Shown here in pieces: positions 43,348 through 51,985 of a stretch of 64,000 nt of DNA. Both the position numbers and the translations under genes were made by a program. The stretch spans positions 186,001 to 250,000 of the forward strand of contig NZ_JASJEU010000024.1 in the NCBI RefSeq assembly GCF_030077735.1, given 5' to 3'. Numbering within the stretch: position 1 is the stretch's first letter; each line of letters opens with the position of its first letter. Under the pieces are notes generated by a model. It saw only the letters and a list, made by a program, of their open reading frames with translations, ran no database searches and was not told where the DNA came from. Source of the DNA: Gordonibacter faecis (GTDB lineage: Bacteria; Actinomycetota; Coriobacteriia; Coriobacteriales; Eggerthellaceae).

Positions 43348-44390
43348 TTGGCCTCCTGAACTGGCGTGCTAGCAGGAGATTCAGCTGACGCCACACGGGA
43401 TCCTTCGACTTCGCTCAGGATGACAGAAGAAGCTGCTGCACTTCCTTCGTCACTCTGGTTGACAGAAGGAGTTGCTCCACTTCCTTCGTTGCTCTGGTTG
43501 GCAGAGGGGGTTGCAGCGCTGATCTCGTTCTGGTTGGCGGAACGCGCTGCTTTCGCAGCTACCTTCGCTTCCAGTTCGGCTACCAGTTCTTCTGTGGTGT
43601 GGTCGGGGACAGGGTGTTCGGCGAACACAGCGGTGAAATCGCGGCCGCCGGGGAACAGGGCGGGCATGTCAACCTGGTCGCGGGGAATGCGCAGGGACAG
43701 CGCGAAGCATTCGCGCATGGCGTACCACGTGCACGCTTCCAGACGGTCGTCCTTCGGCAGGAAATCAAAATCGCTCACTACCACGGGGTTTCCGTACTCG
43801 ATGGTGATTTTTGGGAAGCGCAAACGCTCGCCTTTACGCTTCACGTTCTCGGCGTTGCGCACCGTCATGGGCAGGATGGGTGCGTGCCCCATCTTCGCGA
43901 TAAACGCAGCTCCGGAGTGAATTTCGGGCGTTTTCGTACCCTTGCCGCGGCGCGTACCCTCGGGCAGAATACCCACCAGTTCGTTGTTCTTCAGCATGCG
44001 CGTGGCGCGTTTAATGGCCGTGCGGTCGGCGGCGTCGCGCTTGACGGGGAATGCTCCCACGCGCGAGAGGATTTGCCCCACCAGCCCGTGCGCGTTGTCA
44101 AACAGGCTTTCGCGCCCCATGAAGCGCAGCCACTGCTGTGGGCGTGTGGCCAGATACATGAACGCCACGTCCAGAAACGAGGTGTGGTTCGCCACCACTA
44201 CCACGCCGCTTTTGCCGTTGAAGCCGCGGATGCTCTGGCGGTTATCCACCCGAAAGCGGAAGCAGATTTTGAACACAAAGGTAAGGAAACCCCAGATGAG
44301 GTTACCCGACCAGTGGGGCGCTTGTTTTTCGTCCGACGTGCCGCCAAACGGCATGTCCCACATCTTTTCGTAGGGCATAAAAAGGCTCAT
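43344..44390 (-). CDS. plsC: 1-acyl-glycerol-3-phosphate acyltransferase (PlsC family) with repeat-derived tail
   Basis: The catalytic NHTSFLD motif is at residues 68-74 and the PEGTRRGKG motif near 139-147, typical of lysophosphatidate acyltransferases. Enzymes of this family are about 200-270 residues; here 348. The extra 75 residues after about 273 are low-complexity. Tandem SANQNEISAATP / SANQSNEGSGATP / SVNQSDEGSAA units come first, then SSVILSEVEGSRVASAES, the translation of an intergenic repeat. The tail is probably not needed for catalysis. The start overlaps cmk by ATGA. Confidence 0.92.
   Translation of the reverse strand: MSLFMPYEKMWDMPFGGTSDEKQAPHWSGNLIWGFLTFVFKICFRFRVDNRQSIRGFNGKSGVVVVANHTSFLDVAFMYLATRPQQWLRFMGRESLFDNAHGLVGQILSRVGAFPVKRDAADRTAIKRATRMLKNNELVGILPEGTRRGKGTKTPEIHSGAAFIAKMGHAPILPMTVRNAENVKRKGERLRFPKITIEYGNPVVVSDFDFLPKDDRLEACTWYAMRECFALSLRIPRDQVDMPALFPGGRDFTAVFAEHPVPDHTTEELVAELEAKVAAKAARSANQNEISAATPSANQSNEGSGATPSVNQSDEGSAAASSVILSEVEGSRVASAESPASTPVQEAK
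43394..43426. repeat. TGTCATCC-family repeat inside plsC
   Basis: CACGGGATCCTTCGACTTCG followed by CTCAGGATGACAG. Read on the coding strand it gives VILSEVEGSR in the PlsC tail. Confidence 0.85.
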
Positions 44391-45145
44391 CGCGCGTCTT
44401 CCCTCAGCTTACCGGCTGTCGCCGCACGGGATCCTTCGACTGCGCCGCCTTCGGCGGCTCCGCTCAGGATGACATGTTCCTTCTCGCGGGCCAGGGTGCA
44501 AATTTCGTCGATGACATCCTCGATGTAGCGGCCGGTGGAGTCCAGGTGAATGGCGTCGTCGGCGGCGCGCAGGGGCGACGTGGCGCGCGACGAGTCTATT
44601 TCGTCGCGACGGCGCAGGTCAGCCAGCACTTCGTCGAAGTCGATGGAACCGATGGAGCGATCGACGTTTTGACGCACGCGGCGATGCGCGCGCTCTTCGT
44701 CCGACGCCGTGAGAAACACCTTCACCGCTGCCTCGGGGAACACCACGGTACCAATGTCGCGGCCTTCCACCACGTAGTTACCCGCATGCCCGATGCGGCG
44801 CTGCTGCTCCACCAGCGCCTCGCGCACGGAGGGTGCTGCGGACACGGGGCTGACCGCGCGGTCGATGGCGGCCGTGCGGATGGCGTCGGTCACGTCAACA
44901 CCCCCAATAAACACCTGTTTAGGGGCCGGGTTGCCCGGCTCGTGACCAAACGCAATGTCGTAGGTGCGCGCCAGCCGCCCGAGCGCCGCGTCGTCGTCGA
45001 GCGCCACACCGTCGGCCTGGGCACGCCAAGCCACCGCGCGATACATGGCGCCGGTATCCAGGCAGGAGAAGCCGAGCTTCTTCGCCACGGCCTTGGCAAC
45101 CGTGGACTTGCCGGCCCCGCTAGGGCCGTCGATGGCGATGATCAT
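44387..45145 (-). CDS. cmk: cytidylate kinase with repeat-derived tail
   Basis: This 252-residue CMP/dCMP kinase begins MIIAIDGPSGAGKSTVAKAV (P-loop) and has LDTGAMYRAVAW, GRDIGTVVFPEA and the RRDEIDSSRATSPL block. The family usually ends near residue 220-225. The extra EHVILSGAAEGGAVEGSRAA is the translated intergenic repeat, interrupted by a small GCCGCCTTCGGCGGC hairpin. It overlaps aroA and plsC by 4 bases each. Confidence 0.96.
   Translation of the reverse strand: MIIAIDGPSGAGKSTVAKAVAKKLGFSCLDTGAMYRAVAWRAQADGVALDDDAALGRLARTYDIAFGHEPGNPAPKQVFIGGVDVTDAIRTAAIDRAVSPVSAAPSVREALVEQQRRIGHAGNYVVEGRDIGTVVFPEAAVKVFLTASDEERAHRRVRQNVDRSIGSIDFDEVLADLRRRDEIDSSRATSPLRAADDAIHLDSTGRYIEDVIDEICTLAREKEHVILSGAAEGGAVEGSRAATAGKLREDAR
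44425..44473. repeat. TGTCATCC-family repeat inside cmk
   Basis: CACGGGATCCTTCGACTGCG, a small GCCGCC/GGCGGC hairpin, then CTCCGCTCAGGATGACA. It encodes the last 25 or so residues of Cmk. Confidence 0.85.
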
Positions 45146-46479
45146 CGCGCCAACCTTTCGATATCGTTAAGGAATCGGGGATAGCTAATTTTCACGGAGT
45201 CGAAGTTCTCCACCGCCACGGGCTCTTTGCCGCAGAGGCCCACCAATGCCCAGGTCATGGCCAAACGGTGGTCGCCCTTGGAGTCAAACGTAAGGTTCGG
45301 CGGGGTGGTGAGGTCCGGCTGACCTTCAATGTAGAGGTCGTTGCCGTCAACCCACGCATCCACGCCCAGAAGGCCAAGGCCCTCCACAATGGCCGCCAGG
45401 CGGTCGGTTTCCTTCACGCGCAGCTCGCTGACGTCGCGAAACACCGTAAGGCCGCGCGCATGAGCCGCCACAAGCGCAAGCACGGGCACCTCATCCACGA
45501 TGGAGGCAATCTTTTCTGCGGGCACCTCGCAGCCGTGCAGGGCCGGCGTGTAGGCCACCGAAATGATGCCGATGGGCTCCTTGCCCGCCGCGCCGGTGTG
45601 GCGCACATTCACGTCGGCACCCATGCGCTCAAGCGTGCGCGTGAAGCCAATGCGCGCCGTGTTCAGGCTAACGTTTTCAATCTGCACGCTGCTGCCCGGC
45701 TTGAGTGCTGCGGCACAGGCGATGAACGCGGCGGACGACGGGTCGCCCGGCACGCGCACCTCGCAGGCCTTGAGCGTACAGGGGCCTTCCACGCTGGCCG
45801 TGCGGTCGGCGGCCGTGGTGGGCACGCCGAATTCGGGCAGCATGAGTTCGGTGTGGTTGCGCGAGGGCGCGGGCTCGTTTACGGTGGTGGTGCCGTTCGC
45901 GAACACGCCTGCCAGCAGCACGGCGGTTTTGAGCTGGGCCGATGCCATGGGCGCGTCGTAGGCGATGGCGCGCAGGCTGCGCGTACCGCGCTCTACCAGC
46001 GGCAGCGTTTCGCGCCCAGCGGGTTGGAAGCTGGCGCCCATTTTCATAAGAGGCGCGGTGATGCGGCGCATGGGGCGGCGCTGCAGCGATTCGTCGCCGG
46101 TGAGTTCCACTTCCACATCCCATGGGGCTAACACGCCCATGAGCAGGCGCGCCGTGGTGCCAGAGTTGCCACAGTCGATGGGCGCGTCGGGCTGCGCGGG
46201 CCCGTTCGCCCCCCACCCCGTGACACCGCCGGCCAGGCTACCGTCGGGTTGGCGCTCCAGCGTGGCTTCCGCCCCCAACTGGCGCACCGCCGAGATGGAC
46301 GAGCGCACGTCGTCGGAGTCCAGCACGCCCGAGAGGCGCGAGGTGCCTTCCGCCATGGCCGCGAACAACACGGCGCGATGCGAGATGGACTTGTCTCCCG
46401 GCACCGAGGCGCTGCCGTGCAAAGGCGCGGGCAGCGGCGTTATGACGGCGTGGGATGGGGCGGGTGCGTCAGGCGACAT
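45142..46479 (-). CDS. aroA: 3-phosphoshikimate 1-carboxyvinyltransferase (EPSP synthase)
   Basis: This 445-residue enzyme is step six of the shikimate pathway. GDKSISHRAVLFAAMAEG, CGNSGTTARLLMGVLA, the LQRRPMRRITAPL block and VKETDRLAAIVEGL are the standard motifs. It overlaps the tyrA stop by 11 bases, linking chorismate and tyrosine synthesis in one transcript. Confidence 0.97.
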   Translation of the reverse strand: MSPDAPAPSHAVITPLPAPLHGSASVPGDKSISHRAVLFAAMAEGTSRLSGVLDSDDVRSSISAVRQLGAEATLERQPDGSLAGGVTGWGANGPAQPDAPIDCGNSGTTARLLMGVLAPWDVEVELTGDESLQRRPMRRITAPLMKMGASFQPAGRETLPLVERGTRSLRAIAYDAPMASAQLKTAVLLAGVFANGTTTVNEPAPSRNHTELMLPEFGVPTTAADRTASVEGPCTLKACEVRVPGDPSSAAFIACAAALKPGSSVQIENVSLNTARIGFTRTLERMGADVNVRHTGAAGKEPIGIISVAYTPALHGCEVPAEKIASIVDEVPVLALVAAHARGLTVFRDVSELRVKETDRLAAIVEGLGLLGVDAWVDGNDLYIEGQPDLTTPPNLTFDSKGDHRLAMTWALVGLCGKEPVAVENFDSVKISYPRFLNDIERLAR

Positions 46480-47644
46480 GAGTGTGCTCCTTTGCCGTTA
46501 AGGGACTGAACGATACCGAGAACCCGGCGTTGATGAGCTGGGCGGACAGCTGGCCGATGTCGCCTTCGTCGGTGAGCACGAGGCTGAGAACGGCGCTGTC
46601 GGAGGTGATGTGATCGATCTCGATGGACTGGATGTTGCAGCCCACTGAACTGGTAATAGTGGTGACTTCGGCCACCACGCCCGGGCGGTCTTCCATGGGA
46701 ATGCGCACTTCCAGCAGCCGCTCGGTGGAGGGCACCCAGGCCGCCGGCAGCGCACGGCGAGCCTCGGCAGCTTCGGCCAGAAGCGCGGTCATGCGACCGC
46801 GGTCACCAGCGTTGAGCGCAGCGGCGAACGAGCCGATGATGTCCTGCACTTCCGCCAGGCCATCGGCGAGCGCGTCGCGGTTGTCGAAGGCGATGCCGCA
46901 CCAGAGCTCGGGCGAGCCCGCCGCAATGCGCGTAGAGTCCTTGAAGCCGCCGGCCGCCAGGCGCATGAGGGCCTGCTGGTCGTCGGCGTGGCGGCAGGCC
47001 AGCTGCATGAGCGAGGAGGCCATGAGGTGCGGCACGTGGCTGACCACGGCCACCGCTTCATCGTGATCTTCACGCGGCAGGGCAATCACGCGCGCGCCAA
47101 GCGAGGTGACCAGCTCGTGCAGGCGTGGGAAGTGTTCGGCCGGCGTGGCGGCGTCGGGACAGAGAATCCAGTGCGCGCCCTTAAAGAGGTCGGCACGCGC
47201 GCCTTCGATGCCGTTTACCTCCGAGCCCGCCATGGGATGGCCGGGCACGTAGTTTTCGGGGTGCGGCAACACGCGCGCGGCGATGGCGGACACGTGGGCC
47301 TTCGTGGAGGCCGTGTCGGTGATGATACCCTCGTAGCCCCAGGCGGCGAGGCTTTCAAAGTAGCCTTCCACCACCTGCACGGGCACGGCCAGCACTATGA
47401 GGTCGCAGCCGTTTTGAACGAATTCGCGAAACGCGGGGTCATCGGGCTTAACGGCGGCGTTGGCCCAGCCGAGCCGGACAGCTTCCGCGAGCGTGCGTTC
47501 GTCCACGTCAACGGCCAGAAGTTCCGTGTCCGGATGCGCCGCGCACACCGCCCCCGCAAACGATGCGCCCACAAGGCCGAAACCCACCACTGCTATCCGC
47601 TTGAAACTTCCGCTTTCCTCCTGCGTTGGTTGCTGCTGCGCCAT
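46469..47644 (-). CDS. tyrA: prephenate dehydrogenase with C-terminal ACT domain
   Basis: The 391-residue protein has the NAD-binding motif VVGFGLVGASFAG, the family block ITDTASTKAHV, PGHPMAGSEVNGIE, VVSHVPHLMASSL and GFKDSTRIA. Residues about 310-385 form an ACT domain (IPMEDRPGVVAEVTTITSSV), the likely tyrosine sensor. It converts prephenate to 4-hydroxyphenylpyruvate. Confidence 0.96.
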   Translation of the reverse strand: MAQQQPTQEESGSFKRIAVVGFGLVGASFAGAVCAAHPDTELLAVDVDERTLAEAVRLGWANAAVKPDDPAFREFVQNGCDLIVLAVPVQVVEGYFESLAAWGYEGIITDTASTKAHVSAIAARVLPHPENYVPGHPMAGSEVNGIEGARADLFKGAHWILCPDAATPAEHFPRLHELVTSLGARVIALPREDHDEAVAVVSHVPHLMASSLMQLACRHADDQQALMRLAAGGFKDSTRIAAGSPELWCGIAFDNRDALADGLAEVQDIIGSFAAALNAGDRGRMTALLAEAAEARRALPAAWVPSTERLLEVRIPMEDRPGVVAEVTTITSSVGCNIQSIEIDHITSDSAVLSLVLTDEGDIGQLSAQLINAGFSVSFSPLTAKEHTHVA

Positions 47645-47733
47645 GCGGCCCGCGCACCCCTCTCTCGTGTTATAGGTATGAACGTTTTTGCGCAGGGCCC
47701 TGCGAAATGGCCCCTTCGCGCATCATTCTAGCA

Positions 47734-48585
47734 TTATTCTGTGTCGGCGACGGCAGCGCGCAAAGCTGCCTCTTCGGCAGGCTCAAGCAGACGCCACTCA
47801 CCTCGCGGCAGGCCCTGCAATTCAACGGGTCCAAACGATTGGCGATGCAGCGCCAAAACCGGATGTCCCACCGCCGCAAGCATGCGCCTGACCTGGCGTT
47901 TTTTGCCTTCATGAAGGCCGATAAGCACCACGGAGCGCTCATTTGCGCGCTTAGAACACGCTTGCGCGTACTGCTTCGAGGCACCCGCCGGTGCAGTGCG
48001 CGGCACATCAAGCTGCGCGAGCGCCTGACACGCCGCTTCGCCTTCCAGAAGTTCCGCTTCGGCGGGAAGCGTGCGCCCGTCGTCGAGGTCAACACCTTCG
48101 CGCAGATGCGCGAGGGTTTCCGCGGTCGGGCGGCCCTCAACCAGCGCCAGGTAGCGCTTCGTCACGTGCCCACGCGGGCGCAGAAGCGCGTGACCCAGTT
48201 CGCCATCGGTGGAGAACAGCAGAAGCCCCGTGGTATCGCGGTCGAGCCGCCCCACCGGGAAGAGCCCCGGATGCGCGGCCGCCGGCACGAGTTCGGCCAC
48301 GGTGGGACGGCCCTGCGGATCCGACATCGTAGTGACGTAGCCCACCGGCTTGTGCAGCATGAGCGTAACGGGGCCATCGGCCAGCCGCACCACGATGCCA
48401 TCCACCGCCACCTCGTCCACCAGCGGATCCACCTTGCTGCCAAGCTCCGTAACCACGCGTCCGTTCACCGTGACGCGCCCGGCCGTCATGAGGTTTTCCG
48501 ACCCGCGCCGGCTCGCCGCCCCCGCGCGCGCCAAAAACTTCTGCAAACGCATGGGAACTATGCGGTCATTTATTTTCTCACTCAC
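47734..48585 (-). CDS. rluB: 16S/23S rRNA pseudouridine synthase, RsuA/RluB family
   Basis: This 283-residue protein has an N-terminal S4 domain (RLQKFLARAGAASRRGSENLM) and the catalytic GRLDRDTTGLLLFSTDGEL with the essential Asp. RPTVAELVP and KRYLALVEG are further family blocks. The GTG start at 48585 has GGAGGACCA directly upstream and is kept over ATG 48552. It follows scpB, as in Bacillus and most Gram-positives. A long structured repeat separates them. Confidence 0.94.
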   Translation of the reverse strand: MSEKINDRIVPMRLQKFLARAGAASRRGSENLMTAGRVTVNGRVVTELGSKVDPLVDEVAVDGIVVRLADGPVTLMLHKPVGYVTTMSDPQGRPTVAELVPAAAHPGLFPVGRLDRDTTGLLLFSTDGELGHALLRPRGHVTKRYLALVEGRPTAETLAHLREGVDLDDGRTLPAEAELLEGEAACQALAQLDVPRTAPAGASKQYAQACSKRANERSVVLIGLHEGKKRQVRRMLAAVGHPVLALHRQSFGPVELQGLPRGEWRLLEPAEEAALRAAVADTE

Positions 48586-48596
48586 TGGTCCTCCAA

Positions 48597-48747
48597 AGTC
48601 AGCGAGGCTTTTCGCAGTGCCCGAGATCGGCGCGTTTCGCGGCCGAGCGTGCTTCGCACGTGAGGGTAAGCGAAAAAGCGTCGAGATTGGGTGCTGCGGA
48701 AAGCCGCAGCGTCGGCATGTTCCGCCGTTCGGCAGAACGGCGGAACC
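48597..48747. repeat. long structured intergenic repeat (copy 3)
   Basis: It starts GTCAGCGAGG. The stem GCTTTTCGCAGTGCCCGA pairs imperfectly with TTGGGTGCTGCGGAAAGC, enclosing the core GCGGCCGAGCGTGC...GCACGTGAGGGTAAGCGAA. It ends GCAGCGTCGGCA and GTTCCGCCGTTC/GAACGGCGGAAC. The element lies inside the scpB-rluB operon. Confidence 0.85.
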
Positions 48748-49611
48748 TCAGTATTCGTCATCGGTTTCGAAGGTGAGGGAGTCGAAGTCGATCTTTTCTA
48801 CCAGGCCGAAGCTGGAGGCCATGGCTTGGGCGAGCAGGCTCTGGGCGGCATCTGAGGCCGCTTCGTCCGCCGCGTCGTCCACGCGCGCGAAGAGTGCCTG
48901 GTCAGACGCAGCGTCGTCAGCGCCACCCAGCTGCTCACCCAGCGTGAGCGTGGATTCGCCTTCGCCATCGAAGTCGAACTGGACGCCTTCCAACTCATCC
49001 GCCCCTTCGCGCGGCTCTTCGGCGTGCACCGTCTCGCGCGTGGCGGACAGACGCTCGCGAATGAACGCGCGTGTTTCGTCATCGGGCGCGAACTGGTCCA
49101 AATCGGGCAAGTCGGCCGTCGAACGCAGCCCGAACTTCTCCAAAAAGGCGCGCGTCGTGGCATAGAGCACCGGGTTGCCCGGCGAGTCGGCCGTACCCGC
49201 TTCGCGCACGAGCCCCTTCTCCACCAGGGAGTTTATGGAGCTGTCGGAGTTCACGCCGCGCACGCTGGCCACGCCAGCACGCGTGACGGGCTGCGAGTAC
49301 GCCACCACCGCAAGCGTTTCCATGGCGGCCTGCGAAAGCTTGCGCGTGTCCCACGACAGCACGTACTTCTCCACCAGCTCGTGATACACCGGGTGCGTGT
49401 ACAAACGCCACCCGCCGGCCACTTCGCGCAGCTGAATACCGCGCTCTTCAGCCTCCAGGCGCGCGCGCAACTCCACGAGCGTTTGCTCCACCTCGGCCGG
49501 TTCCACCTCCAGCATGTCGGCCAGATCAATGGTGCCCACCGGCTCGTCGGTCACAAACAGCAGCGCCTCCACAGCACCCGCCAGCTGGCTTTTCTGCAAA
49601 CCTTGGAACAT
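48748..49611 (-). CDS. scpB: segregation and condensation protein B
   Basis: This 287-residue condensin subunit has the tandem winged-helix fold: LAGAVEALLFVTDEPV, LREVAGGWRLYTHP, LSQAAMETLAVVAYSQPVTRAGV, VRGVNSDSSINSLVEKGL, LYATTRAFLEKFGL. The usual length is about 180-200. The last 95 residues are an acidic extension rich in Asp/Glu/Ala. It forms the SMC-ScpAB complex with the product of smc at 3.4-7 kb. Confidence 0.96.
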   Translation of the reverse strand: MFQGLQKSQLAGAVEALLFVTDEPVGTIDLADMLEVEPAEVEQTLVELRARLEAEERGIQLREVAGGWRLYTHPVYHELVEKYVLSWDTRKLSQAAMETLAVVAYSQPVTRAGVASVRGVNSDSSINSLVEKGLVREAGTADSPGNPVLYATTRAFLEKFGLRSTADLPDLDQFAPDDETRAFIRERLSATRETVHAEEPREGADELEGVQFDFDGEGESTLTLGEQLGGADDAASDQALFARVDDAADEAASDAAQSLLAQAMASSFGLVEKIDFDSLTFETDDEY

Positions 49612-49617
49612 GGCCGA

Positions 49618-50412
49618 TTACTCCCCTTCTCCCACCGAAGTCAGCGCGTCGTCGCCCGTGAGCACCAGTTCGCCCGACCCTTCGATGTAGCGGATGTCGA
49701 TGTCGCCGAATTGCTCGCGCTGCTCCACGTTCACCATGGCGCGCTTGTATAGCTCCAGCACCGCCAAAAACGTGACCACCACCACGGGCAGTGGCGTGCG
49801 ATTGTCCACCAACTCCGAGAAGCGCAGGCGCTTTTTGTTGCGAATGCGCTGGTGAATGGCGCGTACGTGCACCTCCACCGGGATGGGTTTCGCGGCGATG
49901 TGCTCGGATTCCAGCAGGAACACCTCGCGGCGCGCGTAGGCGCGCGCAGCCAGAAGCGCCAGGCCATCCAGCGTGACGCCCTCCAGATAGTCGGGCATGA
50001 GGTTGAGGAAACACGCGTCGGGGCCGAACGGGCGCGCGTGCATGCGGCCCTCGGCCACGAAGCGAGCGAGCAGCGTGGAGGCCGCATTTTTGTACTGCTT
50101 GTACGTGAGCAGGCGCTCCACCAGCATGTCGCGCGCCTCGCTGGGCGCGAGTTCGGCGATGTCGTCGTCTACCGCATCGCGCTCGCGCGGCAGCAGGCTT
50201 TCGGCCTTAATTTCCAGAAGCGTGGACGCCACCAGCAGAAAGTCGCTGGCCACGTCCAAGTCGAGGTTGTCCATGCGCGACACTTCGGCCAGATACTGGT
50301 CGGCAATTTGCGTGATGGAGATAGCCCCAATGTCAACCTTCTGACGGCTGACCAGGTACAACAAGAGGTCAAACGGCCCCTCAAAGCTGTCTATGCGAAC
50401 CTTGTACGACAC
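49618..50412 (-). CDS. scpA: segregation and condensation protein A
   Basis: This 264-residue kleisin bridges the SMC heads and binds ScpB. N-terminal FEGPFDLLLYLVSRQKVDIG and ISITQIADQYL, middle FLLVASTLLEIKAESLLP, and a C-terminal winged helix (VVTFLAVLELYKRAMVNVEQ) are all standard. The start is GTG at 50412 with a weak ribosome-binding site. It is 9 bases from the M50 gene stop. Confidence 0.97.
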   Translation of the reverse strand: MSYKVRIDSFEGPFDLLLYLVSRQKVDIGAISITQIADQYLAEVSRMDNLDLDVASDFLLVASTLLEIKAESLLPRERDAVDDDIAELAPSEARDMLVERLLTYKQYKNAASTLLARFVAEGRMHARPFGPDACFLNLMPDYLEGVTLDGLALLAARAYARREVFLLESEHIAAKPIPVEVHVRAIHQRIRNKKRLRFSELVDNRTPLPVVVVTFLAVLELYKRAMVNVEQREQFGDIDIRYIEGSGELVLTGDDALTSVGEGE

Positions 50413-50421
50413 GCGCGCCCG

Positions 50422-51099
50422 CTAACGACCAAACGAGAACAAGAGGTCGAACACGTTGCCCGCCGTGGCATCCAGATAGATGCCGATGGGGTTCACGTGC
50501 AGCACGTACGGCACCAGAATGACCACAATCATGAACAGGGGAAACGCATACTGCTGCACCTTGTAGTACTGCGGCAGGTACTTCTTCGGCAAAATAAACG
50601 CGAAGATGGACGAGCCATCGAGCGGCGGAATGGGCAGCAAGTTGAAGAACATAAGGTACAGGTTAATAAGCGAGAACATGGGCAAGAACATGGTGTAGAA
50701 ATAATAGAACAGGTCGTTTTGCACCAGCTGCGCCACCGGCAACACCAGCCCAAGCACCGTGAACACCACCGCACCCACAATGGCCAGTACGAGGTTCGCC
50801 GCCGGGCCCGCCAGGCCTACGATGAGGTCGCCCTTGCGCGGGTCCTTGAAGTAGGCGGGGTTGTACGGCACCGGCTTCGCGTAACCAAACACCGGCATGC
50901 TCATAGCCATAAGCAGAAGCGGCATGATGACCGTACCGAAAGGGTCGATGTGCTTCAGCGGGTTCAGCGACAGCCGCCCCGCGCGCTGAGCCGTAGGGTC
51001 GCCCAGCTTGAAGGCCGCAAAACCATGCATGGCCTCGTGACACACGATGGCCGGCACGAAGCTGAGAATAGAGCAGATGAGATAGGGTATTGATATCAT
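50422..51099 (-). CDS. site-2-type membrane metalloprotease (M50, YwhC/YwmF-like)
   Basis: The protein is 225 residues from ATG 51099 (MISIPYLICSILSFVPA). The zinc motif HEAMHGFAAFKLGD follows the first helix, and the second metal-binding region GLAGPAANLVLAIVG and NLLPIPPLDGSSI complete the M50B fold with about six helices. Order M50-scpA-scpB is conserved in Gram-positives. The substrate is unknown. Confidence 0.93.
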   Translation of the reverse strand: MISIPYLICSILSFVPAIVCHEAMHGFAAFKLGDPTAQRAGRLSLNPLKHIDPFGTVIMPLLLMAMSMPVFGYAKPVPYNPAYFKDPRKGDLIVGLAGPAANLVLAIVGAVVFTVLGLVLPVAQLVQNDLFYYFYTMFLPMFSLINLYLMFFNLLPIPPLDGSSIFAFILPKKYLPQYYKVQQYAFPLFMIVVILVPYVLHVNPIGIYLDATAGNVFDLLFSFGR

Positions 51100-51210
51100 A
51101 ATGCCGACCAGTCTAACGCAACCCACCCGCCCCGCGCCCCCCACCGATGAAATTTCACAAGAAGGGCCAGGGCGGAACATTGAATTCAGCGCGCGCAAAG
51201 CTGCTGCGCA

Positions 51211-51242
51211 AAGAAAAAACCACCGGGGATTGCCCGGTGGTT
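51211..51242 (-). terminator. terminator of tRNA-Val
   Basis: AACCACCGGG (51218-51227) pairs with CCCGGTGGTT (51233-51242); read on the minus strand TTTTTTC follows. Confidence 0.88.
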
Positions 51243-51252
51243 TGTAAGTTTC

Positions 51253-51327
51253 TGGTGGTCGCTACAGGATTTGAACCTGTGACCCCCGCCGTGTGAAGGC
51301 GATGCTCTCCCGCTGAGCCAAGCGACC
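51253..51327 (-). tRNA. tRNA-Val (CAC)
   Basis: The acceptor stem GGTCGCT/AGCGACC, D-arm GGCTCAGCGGGAGAGC, anticodon loop TTCACAC (anticodon CAC) and T-loop GGTTCAAATCC are all present, with CCA encoded. Confidence 0.93.
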
Positions 51328-51359
51328 ACTTTCGTTGCTTCGTCGCAACGTGCTAGGAT

Positions 51360-51388
51360 ATTCTAGCGGCACTTCGCTAAGAGCGCAA
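51360..51388 (-). promoter_or_regulatory. promoter of tRNA-Val
   Basis: On the minus strand TTGCGC (51388-51383), 17 bases, TAGAAT (51365-51360), 33 bases before the tRNA. Confidence 0.65.
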
Positions 51389-51699
51389 GGGGGAATTTCG
51401 TCCGCCTGCGACGAATCTTCAAAACTCGCCGCCGCGGCAGCGCCGCCAAGCAGCAGCATTCGCGGCCGCCAGAGCGCTCCCCTTCTCCAGCGCTTGCCCG
51501 TCAACGCCTCCCCGTTCAGCCCGCCGCGAGTTGTGCGGATGATGTGTGGGACACTTTATTATGCGCCCACCCTCCGGAAATGCGCGCCGATAGCGTAGAC
51601 TCAGTGCTGCGGCACAGTGTCGCATCGTTTCGGCAACTGGGGTGACGCGATCATCTTTGTTGTCAGTTTTGCCCTTCGGGGTAGGAAGTTAGGTTTTGT
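51389..51699 (+). other. gap before cspA, includes its leader
   Basis: No gene is supported. A TATTAT hexamer near 51553 could give a leader of about 140 bases, and long structured leaders are usual for cold-shock genes. CGTTTCGGCAACTGGGGTGA and TGCCCTTCGGGGTAGG are possible small hairpins. The ribosome-binding site is GTAGGAAG. Confidence 0.4.
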
Positions 51700-51903
51700 A
51701 TGTCTACTGGTTCAGTTAAGTGGTTCAACGCGGAAAAGGGTTACGGCTTCATCTCTCAGGAGAACGGCGACGACTTGTTCGTCCACTTCAGTGAGATTCA
51801 GGGCGAAGGTTTCAAGAGCCTTGACGAAGGTGCAAGCGTCGAGTTTGTCGTCGCTGCCGGCGCCAACGGCAAAAGCCAGGCTACCCAGGTTCGCGCTCTG
51901 TAG
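51700..51903 (+). CDS. cspA: cold-shock protein
   Basis: This 67-residue cold-shock domain protein is an RNA chaperone binding single-stranded nucleic acids. SVKWFNAEKGYGFI (RNP1) and DLFVHFSEIQ (RNP2) are complete. It stands alone with its own terminator. Confidence 0.97.
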   Translation: MSTGSVKWFNAEKGYGFISQENGDDLFVHFSEIQGEGFKSLDEGASVEFVVAAGANGKSQATQVRAL

Positions 51904-51924
51904 AGCCACCGAAGTCTAGCATTC

Positions 51925-51953
51925 AAAAAGCGACCCGCGAGGGTCGCTTTTTT
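51925..51953. terminator. terminator of cspA
   Basis: AAAAAGCGACCC, loop GCGA, GGGTCGCTTTTTT. It can also serve the convergent merR gene. Confidence 0.94.
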
Positions 51954-51985
51954 GTGCCCAAAGGCCAGTGACGCTCCCCCGGCGC

